From Arthrobotrys musiformis (Eukaryota; Ascomycota; Orbiliomycetes; Orbiliales; Orbiliaceae): 64,000 nucleotides of DNA. Location of the stretch: contig JAVHJL010000005.1 of the NCBI GenBank assembly GCA_036971715.1, positions 1,240,001 to 1,304,000 on the forward strand, written 5' to 3'. The notes under the pieces are model-generated. The model saw only the letters and a program-made list of their open reading frames with translations, was not told where the DNA came from and ran no database searches. Below, piece after piece: positions 1 through 11,949 of this stretch. Each line of letters starts with the position of its first letter. The first letter of the stretch is position 1. The position numbers and the translations under genes were made by a program.

Positions 1-237
1 AATCAAGAACCTCATCCCGGAACAGCAAGCAAGCTCGAACGGCCATCCACCGAAAATTAAAATCCAACACGCCCCCAGCCGAAGTTAACCGCCTCTTAAA
101 TCCAGTTTCGTAAAAAAAAAGAGCGAAGATATAAATTCCTCGGAAACGGGAGTGGATTTGTCTTTATTTAGCGTGAATTGCCCCCCGGTTTTGTGACGTC
201 CCTTTCTTTCTTCTTTCTTTCTTCCTTCTTTCCCGAG
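1..237 (+). promoter_or_regulatory. Upstream region of the quinolinate phosphoribosyltransferase gene
   Basis: There is no supported gene in this stretch. A pyrimidine-rich tract of C/T triplets and quadruplets lies at about 200-232, directly before the ATG at 238. Such CT-rich tracts are common core-promoter or leader features in filamentous fungi. No TATA box was convincingly seen. Confidence 0.4.
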
Positions 238-1528
238 ATGTCGAATCCTGATACCCATCAACACCCGCACGACATGGCGTTGGACTACGGTGACCTCACG
301 CACTTGCTGCCGACGAATTATAAGCAAACGATCAGGAATTGGTTGGAGGAAGATTGCCCCTCGTTCGACTATGGCGGCTTCGTAGTTGGGGAAGAGGAAT
401 CCGTGGCGACGCTTTATGGCAAAACCGCTGTATGAACCCAAGTCTATCCACCGCCACCCCCCAAAATGCCGGGAGGTTTCTGATGGTTATTGTAGGGAGT
501 TCTAGCTGGCGTCCCGTTTTTCAATGAAGTATTTGCGCAATTGGGGTGTTCGTATGTTATTACTACTACCCCCGTGAGCTCCGGGATTCTCGCTAATGGC
601 GGTGGGTCGTTACCATGGAATTTACAGCGTAGAATGGCATTTACACGAAGGCGAGTTCTTCGAGCCGATTAAGAAGGTTGCCACGGTCCGAGGTCCAGCC
701 AGGAAACTACTTCTCGGTGAGCGGGTCGCATTGAATACTCTAGCTCGATGCTCGGGTATCGCCACCAGGTATTTCTAGACCACTCCTCAAATAATCATAC
801 GATAGGTGACTTATTCTAAAAAAAACCCTAGATCCCGATTGATGCTTAGAATAGTCAGGAAGGCGGGGTATCAGGGTATTCTAGCTGGTACGAGGAAGAC
901 CACGCCGGGATTCAGATTGGTCGAGAAGTACGGCATGTTGGTTGGCGGTGTCGATGCGCACAGATACGATTTGAGCAGTATGATCATGTTGAAGGATAAT
1001 CATATTTGGTCGAAGGGTAATTTCTCGATTCCAGCACAAAACTTTACCCGGGCGTACAGTTGTGCTAATGGTCACGGATGAAGGCTCGATAACCAAGGCC
1101 GTCCACGCTGCCAGGGCGGTGGGAGGCTTTGCAGTCAAGATCGAAGTCGAGGTCCAATCGGAAGCCGAAGCAGACGAGGCCATTGCCGCCGGCGCGGATA
1201 TCGTCATGTTGGACAACTTTGGCAGCGACGGGATTAAAGTCGCCGCGAGGAGCTTGAAGGCTAAATGGGCTGGGAAATCGAATGTTCTGCTGGAGTGCAG
1301 CGGTGGTCTAACGCTGGATAATGTGGAGGATTATATCTGTCAAGGTATGTTATACTCAAGAACTTTTACAAAAAGCGGAAGGTCGATTGGTGTTTGAAGC
1401 AGCTACTAATTTGTTATCGTGCGGTAGACATTGATATCATCTCGACAAGCTCGATACACCAGAGCGTCCAGCATGTTGACTTCAGCTTAAAGCTCCCTCG
1501 GCCGGCACCCCAAGAGGAGGCCCAGTAG
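238..1528 (+). CDS. BNA6: Quinolinate phosphoribosyltransferase (nicotinate-nucleotide pyrophosphorylase, carboxylating)
   Basis: This enzyme converts quinolinate and PRPP to nicotinate mononucleotide, CO2 and PPi in de novo NAD synthesis. Six exons join in phase: 238..429, 496..551, 628..768, 832..1016, 1084..1344 and 1428..1528, giving 311 residues, the usual family length. The family landmarks appear in order: WLEEDCPSFDYGGFVVG near residue 35, GVLAGVPFF across the first junction, EWHLHEGE, the phosphate-binding GTRKTTPGFR near residue 150, HRYDLSSMIMLKDNHIW near 180, KIEVEVQ and a C-terminal LECSGGLTLDNV. All of these are intact. ATG 238 is chosen because it follows the CT tract; a second in-frame ATG lies at 274. 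The frame is open upstream to 178, but without an ATG there. SPO11 follows on the same strand after about 430 bases. Confidence 0.93.
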
Positions 1529-1958
1529 GCAGCGTGCCCACTTACTTAAGTAAGTGGGTATTACAATACTACCATAGGTAACTGGTATACTCCGCCGTTG
1601 TACGGCACCAACTGCTACTACACGACCATTTCCATCATGATATCATCGTATCCGTCGACACAAGACTAGCATTTATCGCATCCCGGGATCGTATGTTTTA
1701 GTAATAGGTACTTAGATATAGCTGCACCGAATCTACAAACGCTTGTGCAACTGTCAAACATGTTTTAGAATAAAAGGTACCTGAGCAGGTACAAAAGTAG
1801 ATCCGACGAAGGCAACCCGGTATCTACCCTTGGGCCAGCTCTGGTATACGAGACAATATCTACCTAGATGTATAAACCTGCCATAAAGTAGACCAACGTA
1901 ACCACACACATCCCACACACCCCGTCTACCAACCCTTTCCCCACCCCCAACCCGCACC
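1529..1958. other. Intergenic region between BNA6 and SPO11, with a perfect palindrome
   Basis: No gene is supported here. Nine bases after the BNA6 stop, 1537-1558 is a perfect 22-base palindrome (9-base arms around TTAA), a possible 3'-UTR hairpin or processing signal. The rest is AT-rich and contains one TACGAGA motif near 1837, the motif that recurs at 11.6-15.4 kb. Confidence 0.5.
1537..1558. repeat. Perfect 22-base palindrome just after the BNA6 stop
   Basis: The arms CCCACTTAC and GTAAGTGGG flank TTAA exactly. It could fold as a hairpin in the BNA6 3' UTR or bind a dimeric protein. The sequence shows only the symmetry; a role is inference. Confidence 0.6.
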
Positions 1959-4113
1959 ATGTCATCGAATCCAGAAGACCAATACGACCTAGAGCTCTCC
2001 CACGTCATAGACCTCTACCAGAACCAATCACCCATCAAAGACGATGGAAGCGAGTACTTCGGTTGGTCAGACGAAGACACTGTCACCGCTACCGAGGATA
2101 CCTCCAGCATCGCCCAAATCGATGAATCCCAATTCCTAGACCTAACAACCCCCATAGTCTCCCCCATAACCAACGAAGTAAACGGAATTACACCTACCGA
2201 TGTTTTAAACGATGGTATCACCCGGCCTATCCAACTTTCCGATTTTCCAAAACCGCCTACCTCTCGTAGGTATGCGTCTACAACGCAGAATATACCCGAA
2301 ATACCACACACTGCTGCATCAACCACACCGTCGATATCAACGGATGTGGATGTAACTACAACAGTAGACGGTGAAATACCCGAATTAGACCTCGCGGGCC
2401 GACTACATAAGATATTCCTCGAAAACCGGGTGGAGGAAACGGTAACCGTTATATGGGCGGGAAGCGATAACTCTACACGGCCGTCGGCGTGGGTGTTACA
2501 AAAGATCGATGAGGTTTTTGCGGCGTGGTTGGATGTTATTGATAGTAAAGGGAAGTTGGTGGTGAAGCTTAGAGGGGGCGAGAGGCGGATGTTAAGGGCT
2601 AGTCGGTGGGATTTACCTTTTTTTGTTTGGGATGTGGAAATAGGGGCTTATTTTGTGTTTTTAGGAGCCAGCAGTGGGTTTGGAGGAATATGGTTTATCC
2701 TGGCCCGTGTGCTCGCGATAATCGAAGGTTTGGTACGTGATTTTGGTCTTTTATGGTACGTGGTCACGGGGTATTTACGGTTCGTGCATAGGGGCATTCG
2801 TTCGGCTTCTTGAGCTGGTGAGGGAGGCCATCGAGTCGGATAAGATCTATACGAAGCGGTATGTGCGCCGATATAGGAATTCAAGTCGAATTTCAGAAGC
2901 TAACTTTGTCCGTATTGGCAAGAGATATCTACTACAAAGACGTAGCTTTGTTCGGATCACAGCAGACTGTTGATAGCCTAGTCGACGATGTTTCCTCCGC
3001 ACTCGGCGTCCCGAGGCGATCGTTACATATCGTATGTAGATGCCTAATCCCTTCCCTCTTCCGATCACGATCATTCAAGATTTAATAAAAAAGCATGTGA
3101 AAAACCATAAAACACTAGACTGCCGCCGCGAAAGGACTCGTCTGCGGAGACCTAAGTATCTTCAAAACCGACGGCAGCATAATAGACTGCAATATCGAAG
3201 GTGAAGGCGTGCTTATCCCCTCATCCGCCGACATCGAGAAGGTCGAAATCAGAGACACCGATACGGTTCTCATAATCGAGAAGGAGGTTAGTGGCAAACC
3301 ACCTCTAACCAGGATTTTTCTTTCCTTTTGTGCCGTACTAACCACGTCAGTTTGAACGAAAAGGCTATCTTTCGAACGTTGGCAGAGTCCGGGGATTGGA
3401 AGCGACTACCTGGTCGGCCTATACTCGTTTGCGTAGGTCACAACCATTCTTCTCGCTTCAACTACCTTCTAGAAAAATACACCAAACCGTCCCCTCCAAT
3501 CGCGATCGTGATGATTGATAGTGGAAATAATAAGCTTATCTAAAACCCTCGGTCATAACAGGGCAAAGGATACCCCGACATCGCAACCAGGGAATTCTCG
3601 CATTACCTCTACCTGACCAAAAACCATACGGAGCAATACCTGGACTTCTACTGCCTGGTCGATTACGATCCGCACGGACTGGATATCTACACCATGTACA
3701 AAAACGGCAGCTTGATGTCCCGCGCGGCGGGGATGTTTTACGAACAAATGGCAGTTCCGGGGTTACGGCATCTTGGGGTGAGGTTTTGTGATATTTTGGA
3801 GTATTGCTCTGGGAGTGTGGTGTCCGGGGTTGGAGAAGGTGATGGAGAGGAGCCACGTAGTAAACGGGTGAGGTATAGTGCATCGTCTTTGCCGCCGCAG
3901 GGGTTGTTACCGATGACTGCGCATGATAGGGCGAAAGCGGTATCGATGCTCCAGCGGGATCATGATGTGGTTGGAGGGGGGGTGGAATACACCGAGGATC
4001 TGAGGAAGTTGCTGTTTGTGGGGTATAAAGCCGAGATCCAGGTGTTAGGGGAGCAGTTGGTCAGATACCTAGATGAGAAGCTGGGAGGGCAGAGGATCGG
4101 ATTAGCTTCTTGA
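1959..4113 (+). CDS. SPO11: Meiotic recombination protein SPO11 (topoisomerase VI A subunit family)
   Basis: SPO11 makes the programmed DNA double-strand breaks that start meiotic recombination, cutting through a tyrosine-DNA link. Seven exons join in phase: 1959..2605, 2665..2732, 2792..2858, 2923..3031, 3119..3286, 3364..3432 and 3562..4113, giving 559 residues. The winged-helix region holds RLLELVREAI and the catalytic motif RDIYYKDV (residues 261-268; tyrosines 264-265). The Toprim part holds AAAKGLVCGD, the EKE acid motif near 351, GKGYPD at 377-382 and the metal-binding DYDPHG at 410-415. All catalytic residues are present. The protein is longer than the usual 350-450 residues because of an acidic, Ser/Thr/Pro-rich N-terminal extension of about 140 residues. 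The sixth exon needs an AAG acceptor at 3363, since the stronger-looking CAG at 3350 puts the family motif out of frame. That is the least certain border. Confidence 0.92.
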
Positions 4114-6991
4114 AGACGCAGATTGGATGAAAAATGTAGGTTTTAGGGTAGGGTTTGAGGAAAGTGGGGCGGATGCATTGACGGTGGGAGGGTAGAGCTT
4201 GAGCCGGGATATGGGGACTGAGGGATTTGAAGTGTTTTTCTGGAAGCGGGATGAGCGGTTCCTGGCGGGATGCGGAGCTTGTGCATTAGGGTTTTTTGTT
4301 TACGCGGTGATGCTTAGTTGTTACTTTGCTTTGCTTGCAATTGCTGGGTATCTTTCAGCGGGGTTTCTTTATGTTCTTTTCTTTTTTGTTCTTCAACTTT
4401 TTTTTTTATATGACAGCGCATGCAGAGACGCTTAACGTCGGTTGAGGTTTTTTTTGTATTATGCGTTAACTGCGCGTAGATGGAAATGTCGAATTGTATT
4501 TCTATGATCACAAGGTGGGTTCGATTTGAAGGAACCTGGGTTTATCTGCTGGCACATGTTCTAAGGTCTTCATGGCTCTTGAGACTTTTGTGGGTCGAGA
4601 GGTTTAGGCAGTTGCTGTATTCTCGTTAGGATCGAGTCTATGACAGATGGAGATGGAGATAGTGGTCTGTGAGTCCTGTGAAACTTTTCCATCCGAAGGA
4701 CTAGGTCACATTTTAATCGTTTTTCTAACTAAAAGATACTTTTACTTTCCTTTGTTAAAGACGCAAAATTCTCCGATGATAGATAAGTTGGGTTTTACTT
4801 GTGGTAGTTAAGCTGGGTGGGTTCTCGCTTGAGCGAAGCTAAGGTGTGGCCCCCCACATTCCTCATCCGTATCGTCCAATAATCCACAGCAGGCCCCATT
4901 CCCGAAACGAAAGGCGGGCCACGTTTGTGAATTGTGAGGCGAGGTCCTGTCGAAGATCGTGGGTTATTTTCGTCGTTGTGGTGGTGGTCTATGTACTAGG
5001 AAAAGCAAGAAGAGACCCCGCATGTCGCCGAGAGGGAAAAGTCACCGCTTTGATGGTATGGTTTTTGGTTCGGTTATGAAGGGTTGGTATTGGTGATGAT
5101 GTGATCTTGGGGGCTGCCGATGGGGATGCAGGAGGCGGCTGATGCGGGTATGTCTGACACTTACACGGTCGATACTTACGGACATACATGCGTGGATGGG
5201 GATGTATCACAAAAACGAGGTATGAGGAGTTTTTGTGAGGAGGTTTCACGAGGGTGGTTTTGGTTGGGGGTGTATGGCAAGTTCCCTTTTGCGGTTGTAG
5301 GACAACTGACTGATAGGGGATTTCTAGAATGGAGGTGAGGTTGGACAGAGGATTCTAATTATTAGCTAAGGGAGTATTCGAGTTCCATTCCGAGGTACTG
5401 CTGGTAAGTACTGCGAGTATAGGATACTGTAGACAGACCTCGATCGAAGGGGCGAGTATGCTGTCTGCACCAGAGCTCGGACATCGAGATAGCTTAGCTG
5501 GAGCGATCACATTCCCGTTCTCTAACTGCAAATGAACAGGTTGACGAAATACGAACCACTAATACCGCCCGTCTTTCAAATAATCTACAGATCGTTATTA
5601 ATGTGAAATACTAATGCAGCAGCATCGCAGAAGTGGGAATCGAATGGCAAGTAGCGAGAGTCCGGGGTACCATACCACCACCCACTAGCTACTACCTAGT
5701 CAGTAGTCTAGCTTCGCCGACGGGGCACGGGGACCCGATTGGGCAGGGGCTGACGCATGCGGTGTCTTTTTTACTTCCTTGATATTATAGACTTCTTTCT
5801 TTCCTTTCCCCACGATTTGGACACTTGTGGATCGGGGTGGTTTGTAATGTGTCTGTATCTATCCTGGAGGGGGTGCTTATCTCCAGGCTAAAGGTAATTG
5901 CGAATGTGAAGTGCATCCCACTTTTCTTGTTTGTGGGTGTGTAGACTGAAGTATCAGGTGTTTATGAAGATACTATTTTACTACTGTGTCTTTCTGTTGT
6001 ACTCTCTTTGCACTGACTGTGCTGGTATATACTGTGTATATTGTAAACTTTCCGAGGCAATGCACCCCGCACACCATCAAGCCACGATGGATTTGACAAT
6101 ACAATCTGAATACTTAATTAATTGTAATATTGAGAGATCACGGTGGTCAATTGATGATCGACTGGGCTGGCGGGGTGCCTGTGGATCATTGTAACAGACC
6201 GTCTGGCTATCTCCTCGGTGCCTCTCTGTCACTAATATGTTATATACCTCACTGTCACCGCCAATTCTCAATTCTAAAAGTCGTATTAGTACCCAACAGC
6301 ACCGTATAGTCATTGTATCATCGATGGTATAGGACAGTATAGTATAATCCGGAACCCTCGGCCGTGGTACGATTCCACGCTGTGCGACAGAGCCAGGTAG
6401 CTTATCTCTTGACCTCGAACTGCATCTACGAGGTCACCCGCCGTCCAGATTAAACCGACCGACCCGTCTATGCACGCACGCACCCCCCCTTCCCCCATTG
6501 ACGTATGTGATCTTTCTCTGTATTTTATTTTTATCCCTCTTATATGGCGCACATATATAGACCAAGCAACTACCCCGGACGGAAGTCGAGAGATTATGCA
6601 GGTTTGAAGAGAGCGCAGCTGCTGGGTTGGAGATAAGCACCGTTCAACAAAAAAAAACACCAAAGAATAATTAAGCACCTCACCGGTGTAGTGCTGTTGG
6701 TGAAAAAGAAAAAACAACCTCATCATCTCCATCGTCATTATTATTTCTTCACCTCGGAGTTTACCTCGTATCGGCAAAACAAAAAACAAATTCAAACAAG
6801 ATATCCCCGGTTTGAAGTCCTGCTGTTTCGGGGGGGTTTTATTCGGCAGGAGAGGAAGATAAGTCTGCATAGTTGTTACAGTGGTGCAACCGACCCGGGT
6901 GGTTCTCGTTGACCCTGTCGGGACCCTGACCTGGAATGAGCTTGGTTCCGTTTGGCCTCGAACACCTCATCACACACTCAGCTCAGGCAGG

Positions 6992-7071
6992 ACCAGCCAG
7001 CCAGCCTAGCCAGCCCAGCCAGCCCGGTCTAACCAGCCAGCACACAGGCAGTCAATCAGTCAGTCAGTCAC
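6992..7071. repeat. CCAGC and CAGT short tandem repeats
   Basis: Imperfect CCAGC-type units run from about 6992 to 7045 and are followed by CAGT/TCAG units to 7071. They lie about 270-350 bases before the ATG at 7339, probably in its leader. In one frame they encode Ser-Gln-Pro repeats, but nothing else supports translation. Confidence 0.6.
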
Positions 7072-7236
7072 CATCAGGTCACCCTACATATCAGGGTGCG
7101 AAAAGGGCCCGCCGAAACAAGCAAGTAACCAGACTAACTACTAGTCAAGCAGTCAATTACTTCACTTTGATCCTGAATCCGAACGAATCTCGAATCTGGA
7201 TCTATCTGTTGGTTCACTTGTAATAAAGTTCCAAGG

Positions 7237-7318
7237 CTTCCCTTCTTCTTCTTCTTCTTTTCTCTCTTCCTCTTCTTTTCCCTTTCCTTTTGTTTCTTTT
7301 GTTTCTTTTGTTTCCCTT
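7237..7318 (+). promoter_or_regulatory. Pyrimidine-rich core-promoter or leader tract
   Basis: About 80 bases are nearly all C and T, including CTT repeats and repeated TTTCTTTTG units, and end some 20 bases before the ATG at 7339. This is a typical feature upstream of transcription or translation starts in filamentous fungi. Confidence 0.55.
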
Positions 7319-7338
7319 GAATACTTCTATTGTTACCC

Positions 7339-8910
7339 ATGCCCCCGTCAAAACACACAGCCTTAGTACCACCTCATCACCACCATCGTATTAATACTCC
7401 GACTTCTCCCTCAACTTCGTCATCATTGTCTCTGTCCTCCTCTTCCCTTCCGACCCTTGGCACCACTTCCTTTCAGAAATCGGACGACAGGCTCCCAAAT
7501 CAGGAATCGTTGCTGCTGCCACATTTGGAACGGACAAACACCACCGTCGTCAACACTTTTGTTACAGCTGCCGGTACTCTACGTGTAGCTTCAACTGCTC
7601 CCACGGCCTCGTCGTCGACAAGTCATGCAAATCGCTCATCTCCGACGCTCCTGCAAACGACCAAGATGATGGAAATCCACAATCCTGTTGCTGCTCCCCT
7701 CAGCATCCCCATCAAACCTACAACTTTGCCTCCTTCCGTCCTAAATTTTAGCAAGAGGAAGTCGACTTCCAGGGATCCGAGCAGGGCATCTCGAAGTAGT
7801 AAGGAGAATTCGACGCCATCGGTCGCAGCTCTCAAGATCCTCGCCGCCACTTCCATCCCTCTCCGACCTACTGCTCCTAAATTTATCGTAAATGGTACCC
7901 GTCAGCGACCTAGACTACCCCAAAGGAAAAGTTCGGATGCCAGTCCGACTTCCTTGGAATCTCCATCTAGTTTGTTGGACTTTGTGTTGAATGATGCTTT
8001 GGACGAGAAGCTAGCATCGCTGCCCATCACACGATCAAACTCCCAAACATTTCTCAATGTCTTGCTCAGTCCGCCTGACCTGTCGGACGACTATTCTGTG
8101 GCAACCAGTCCTCCTAGATCGGCACTCTCTATCCGGTCGCTGTCTACGGACTCGATACCTTCGCTCGCAAATGATGACGAGGGAACCTTCTCATGGGGCG
8201 CCCCTATAACACCATCTCCTCTTCGTCGGTCATCAAAACTTAACAAGACCTTCTCACCGCCTGAAGAATGCATGCTCGATCATCCGTTGTTGTCAGCAGC
8301 GGAATCCCAGGAACCATCGTCCGACGAAGATGTAGACCCGGCCAGTCTGTACACCGAACAGGAGAAGAAACTAGGGGGTGCTTTCAGACTATCCTTCAAG
8401 TCGAACCTTACAGCCTCGTTACGAGTACTACGTTCAGCTGCTAGGACTTTCACCAGCTTGTCTACGCCCTTGACTCAACCGGATGATTTCCTCACTCGGT
8501 CCATCCTTTCGATTTCACCGCAGTACAACACGGACGAGAAGAGGCCGAAGTTCAGCGATGTACCGACCCCGGCCCTCCGGAGATACCTCAATCCGTCGCC
8601 CAAGACATTTTCCCGAGAACTCGGACAGTTCAACGACAGGAATGAAAGCATAAGTGCCTCTATTCAGTTGGAGACTTACAAGCACACAATCATCACCCCA
8701 CCACCCGAGGTTCCCGTAACCCGTAACCGTGAGGTCCGGGAGAACAGCGATTTCCTACGAGTGATCGTTCTCGAGATGAATATGCGACGACAAGGAAAGC
8801 TCAGCGACACATCACAGGGAAAAGCACGATTCGTATTGCCGCCCCGACAATCGGCAAAGCTTCGAGCTTTGGGAGATGCTACACACTGGAAACCTATTAG
8901 TTTCGACTAA
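7339..8910 (+). CDS. Conserved fungal protein of unknown function with a C-terminal SDFLRVIVLEMNMRR motif
   Basis: This single-exon gene encodes 523 residues. The first ATG in the open frame is 7339; the frame opens slightly earlier on a TTG. The N-terminal two thirds are Ser/Thr/Pro-rich and look disordered, including a basic PRLPQRKSS stretch near residue 195. From about residue 340 the protein becomes conserved-looking: ASLRVLRSAARTF, PLTQPDDFLTRSILSI, then PTPALRRYLNPSP, and finally ENSDFLRVIVLEMNMRR, RQGKLS and KARFVLPPR near the C-terminus. This last block recurs in ascomycete hypothetical proteins of similar layout, as far as I recall; no function is known to me. No membrane segment or signal peptide is visible. 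The CT-rich tract and long leader fit a regulated gene. Confidence 0.85.
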   Translation: MPPSKHTALVPPHHHHRINTPTSPSTSSSLSLSSSSLPTLGTTSFQKSDDRLPNQESLLLPHLERTNTTVVNTFVTAAGTLRVASTAPTASSSTSHANRSSPTLLQTTKMMEIHNPVAAPLSIPIKPTTLPPSVLNFSKRKSTSRDPSRASRSSKENSTPSVAALKILAATSIPLRPTAPKFIVNGTRQRPRLPQRKSSDASPTSLESPSSLLDFVLNDALDEKLASLPITRSNSQTFLNVLLSPPDLSDDYSVATSPPRSALSIRSLSTDSIPSLANDDEGTFSWGAPITPSPLRRSSKLNKTFSPPEECMLDHPLLSAAESQEPSSDEDVDPASLYTEQEKKLGGAFRLSFKSNLTASLRVLRSAARTFTSLSTPLTQPDDFLTRSILSISPQYNTDEKRPKFSDVPTPALRRYLNPSPKTFSRELGQFNDRNESISASIQLETYKHTIITPPPEVPVTRNREVRENSDFLRVIVLEMNMRRQGKLSDTSQGKARFVLPPRQSAKLRALGDATHWKPISFD

Positions 8911-11270
8911 AAAACAAGTCTCTCACGGGATTTTCCTTTCGACGTGGCACGATTGTACCGAAGGCTGCCACACATCTTCCTTTTTTTCTTACACTTTCAT
9001 TTACCTTACATTACATTACATAGTACAGGTCTGGGGGTGGTGGCTTCTGAGACAGAGTTGTTGGGTTGGACAATTCCAGATCCAACAGGGCGAGCAGCTG
9101 CTGCAGGGTCCAAAAAAAGGTGCCATTGCCATTACACGAATTCGCCGTTTCAATGGAGGCCTACCTACTACGACACACGACATGGGGGACCATCCATTTC
9201 CTAACCTTCTCCGGAAGAAACGCCTATGACCTGTTTTCAATTACACAACATTAATTCTTATTTTCTCGGCTTTATTCAAGTTTATTCGACGATACCCCTG
9301 GAGACCCGGAAAACCGCTTGGTTTCGTCATTCCAACGCATATCTTTTACCTACGATTTATTCATTATACCCAATCATCCGACTTTTGCATCAAATATCCT
9401 TTTTCCGGGCCTGCGTTTTTTTCCATTCCTTACCTTCTCTCGACCTATACTATCCTTCGAAAAACTGACGACATGATTTTCATCAAACACCCGGACCTGA
9501 CTTTTGCATAAACTACAGCATGCATTACGGTTTAGTGGGAGGATACGGAGCTGCCCAACTGGACAAGGGATATTCCCGCTATCAACACATTGGCTGGTAT
9601 CGACAAAATTTTGGAGCTCGTCACTTTTTTGTGTTATCGCGGGGTTCCATACCGGACCATACCGCTTCATACTGGGCGTTATCAATTGTTCATGCATTTT
9701 TTTCGTATGCGGGAGGCTGAAAAGCATTTAGTTTAATCTACCTCCCGTGATACGCATCACTCTCCACTTTTGGGGGGTTTTTTGGTCTTTTTACATTTTT
9801 TCGAATACCCGCTGTTAGCATTGCTTGTAATTCAGACCCTTGGTTCCGAACTTGGTTTGTCCTTTTTTAAGTTCGACTGGTTTTTTTCTCTCTCTTGCCT
9901 TGATTTTTGACGGTTCATTGAGCGAGGTTTTCTTTTTTTTCTTTCTTAGTTTTTTCTTGGAATGGTGGGGTTGTGACTTTTAGTACCTTGTTTTTATACA
10001 TGGAGGGGGTTTTGTACGTTGTGTATATACAGACAGACGTTTTTATTAGAGCGAAAGAATGGAAAGCGGGGCGTATTGGAGCGGGATGATCATCATTCTA
10101 TCTTTTTTTTTCTTTCTTATGCATTAGGTGAGGGGTTCGATGTAAGATTTTTTTTAAATTTTTGTTTTGGATGTATGATGATTTGGCAGAGGATGGGGTG
10201 GTCTATTGGATACTTTCTATCATTATTGAATGAAAAAATTTTTACATTTGTTATCTTTTGGAGTGCATGAACGAAGTAGAATGGATCTTAGAAAATTGCG
10301 ATGTTAGCTTCTTTCTCTCGAGCGTTAACTGATGCACGGGTTTTTTGGTATTCCCGCGTGAGCTTTTTGAGAAAGAGAAGGTGGATGCGGTGGAGGTACG
10401 TTTTAAGCTTGTTTTGTTGTTTTCCCCACAGGATGGCGGTACGGGTTTGACAGGTCCCGGAGCACAAAGTTGGCTCGGAGCTCGAGTGCTAAGTACCTAT
10501 TTCTTGAGGAATTGAGATCGGATGAAGAGGGTTTAGATAACGAAGCGCGAGGGGTCTGCTGATTTGTCTTTGGGTCTTGGACTTATGGGGTTAGATGCTT
10601 TGCGGATGCAAGTACGTTGGAGGTCGAAGGGAGGAAGGGTCATGTGGGATTCTAAGTTATGCAGGGCAAAAAGACTGGATGAATTTCTTGAGTCGACGGT
10701 ACTTCTCAATTCCTTCTACGGGTTCGATTAAAAATTTGCAGGGTGGATTTTTGATTCCGCTGGTTACCTCGGCCCATGGGATGTTTTTTTTTTTTGCAAG
10801 GAATCGAAGGGTTATTAGCTTTGTCAATTGAGGGATTATAGATGTCTACCTGACCCCCATGTCGGAAATACTTGGAGATTGGATGAAACTTTTTTTTTTT
10901 TGGTCGGGTGGGTTTCTATTTCCGATGGGACTGGCGAGATCCGATGCTGGGTTTGGGTTCTGGAAGGTTTCCGGATGGGGTGTAACAGGGTCAACACATC
11001 TTATCACACCGAAGGGGAAAAAAGTGACTCGAAGGCTGCGTGTGCGCACAGCACTCAAACCCGACTGTGGCTTTCGATTCGGTACCATTTTTTCAGAATA
11101 TCTCCGCTTCTACGAATGCTATTATTATTTACTCTTCTTTTTTTTTTTTCACGAGAAAATACCACATGTTTCTTGCTTGATTTCTAGATCTAATGGGGTC
11201 CTTTCTTCGCGGGAGGTTGAATGTTCAATCCCCTCCTGTAGAACGGCCAACCCAGTACCGCGATGAGAGG
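8911..11270. other. Gene-free stretch downstream of the 7339 gene
   Basis: No supported gene. The DNA is rich in T runs on the + strand (for example 9900-9960, 10102-10116, 10788-10798, 10889-10901) and reads like a long 3' UTR followed by spacer. Short reading frames of 60-135 codons overlap each other in several frames and carry no recognisable domain or splice structure. Confidence 0.45.
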
Positions 11271-11630
11271 AGATACTTACCTAGCGGCTATAAATACTCT
11301 AATGTGGTATATCAACATCGAACAGTGGTCATAGTAGTGGAAAGGGGGCATTAGTCACTATTTAGATATATTTCCTGAATACTTGTACTAATTACTATCG
11401 TAAAAGTCTATGCCGTAGGGGAAAGAAATATCTCTAGAGTCGGTCGGTTTTTTTCAATTAAACGCCCGGTCTTGGATTTGGGGAGTTTACAGATGAGAAA
11501 GGCCGTTCGGAAGGGACTTTCGGAACGCTTGTAGGATGCCGAAGGGCTCCGAAACCCGCTGCTCCCAGCTCTTTATGGTTTTTGTTAACCTGTTTTCTGT
11601 TCTTTCTGCTTGTTCGCCTGTATACATACA

Positions 11631-11646
11631 CTAGGTACGAGACCAT
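11631..11646 (+). repeat. 16-base direct repeat, copy 1
   Basis: CTAGGTACGAGACCAT occurs here and again at 11950-11965, in the same orientation 319 bases apart. Flanks are unrelated. It contains the TACGAGA core that is over-represented across 11.6-15.4 kb. Confidence 0.65.
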
Positions 11647-11649
11647 ACC

Positions 11650-11810
11650 TACCCCGTCGTAGGGGAAAGGGCGCGTTTTTGGGGCCGGTTTTCAGTTGGA
11701 GGTCGGTCTTGAATTGCTCCGCGGCAATGAAACTCTCTTTAATATATATCTTTTAAGGCGCTTCCAAAACAGAATTAGGGGCCTTAAACCCATCAAACCT
11801 CCTGCGATAT
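11650..11810 (+). repeat. Diverged dispersed repeat, copy A
   Basis: Several landmarks line up with 14870-14995 in the same order: a CGTAGGG..AAGGG start, a CCGC.GCAATGAA block, a run ending in ATCTT, CAAAG/GGCGC, TTAAA and an AAACCCA..CAAA end. Similarity is weak and broken by indels, so this is a tentative old repeat pair. Confidence 0.35.
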
Positions 11811-11949
11811 ATATGTTTCCCTATCTATATTTTGGTGTTAATTAGTACCGTACAGAGGAGAATATTCGAATCCTCCACGATCAAAAGCCGACTTGAGTAA
11901 GTTAATTCGTTCCCATACACTTCATAAACCGGTCTCACTTTTGTGCGAC

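Larger units (their letters stand above)
4114..7338. other. Long intergenic region and leader between SPO11 and the 7339 gene
   Basis: No gene is supported in these 3.2 kb. Several short reading frames occur but lack recognisable domains, codon bias or splice partners. The 3' part probably holds the promoter and a long 5' leader of the gene at 7339, with short upstream ATG frames (for example at 6936), CCAG/CAGT simple repeats at 6992-7071 and a pyrimidine tract at 7237-7318. Poly-T runs occur at 4396-4405 and 4447-4454. Confidence 0.5.

Noticed and set aside
9504..11266. Several overlapping frames of 66-135 codons
   Set aside because: They have no domain, no splice partners and skewed composition from T-rich spacer DNA.
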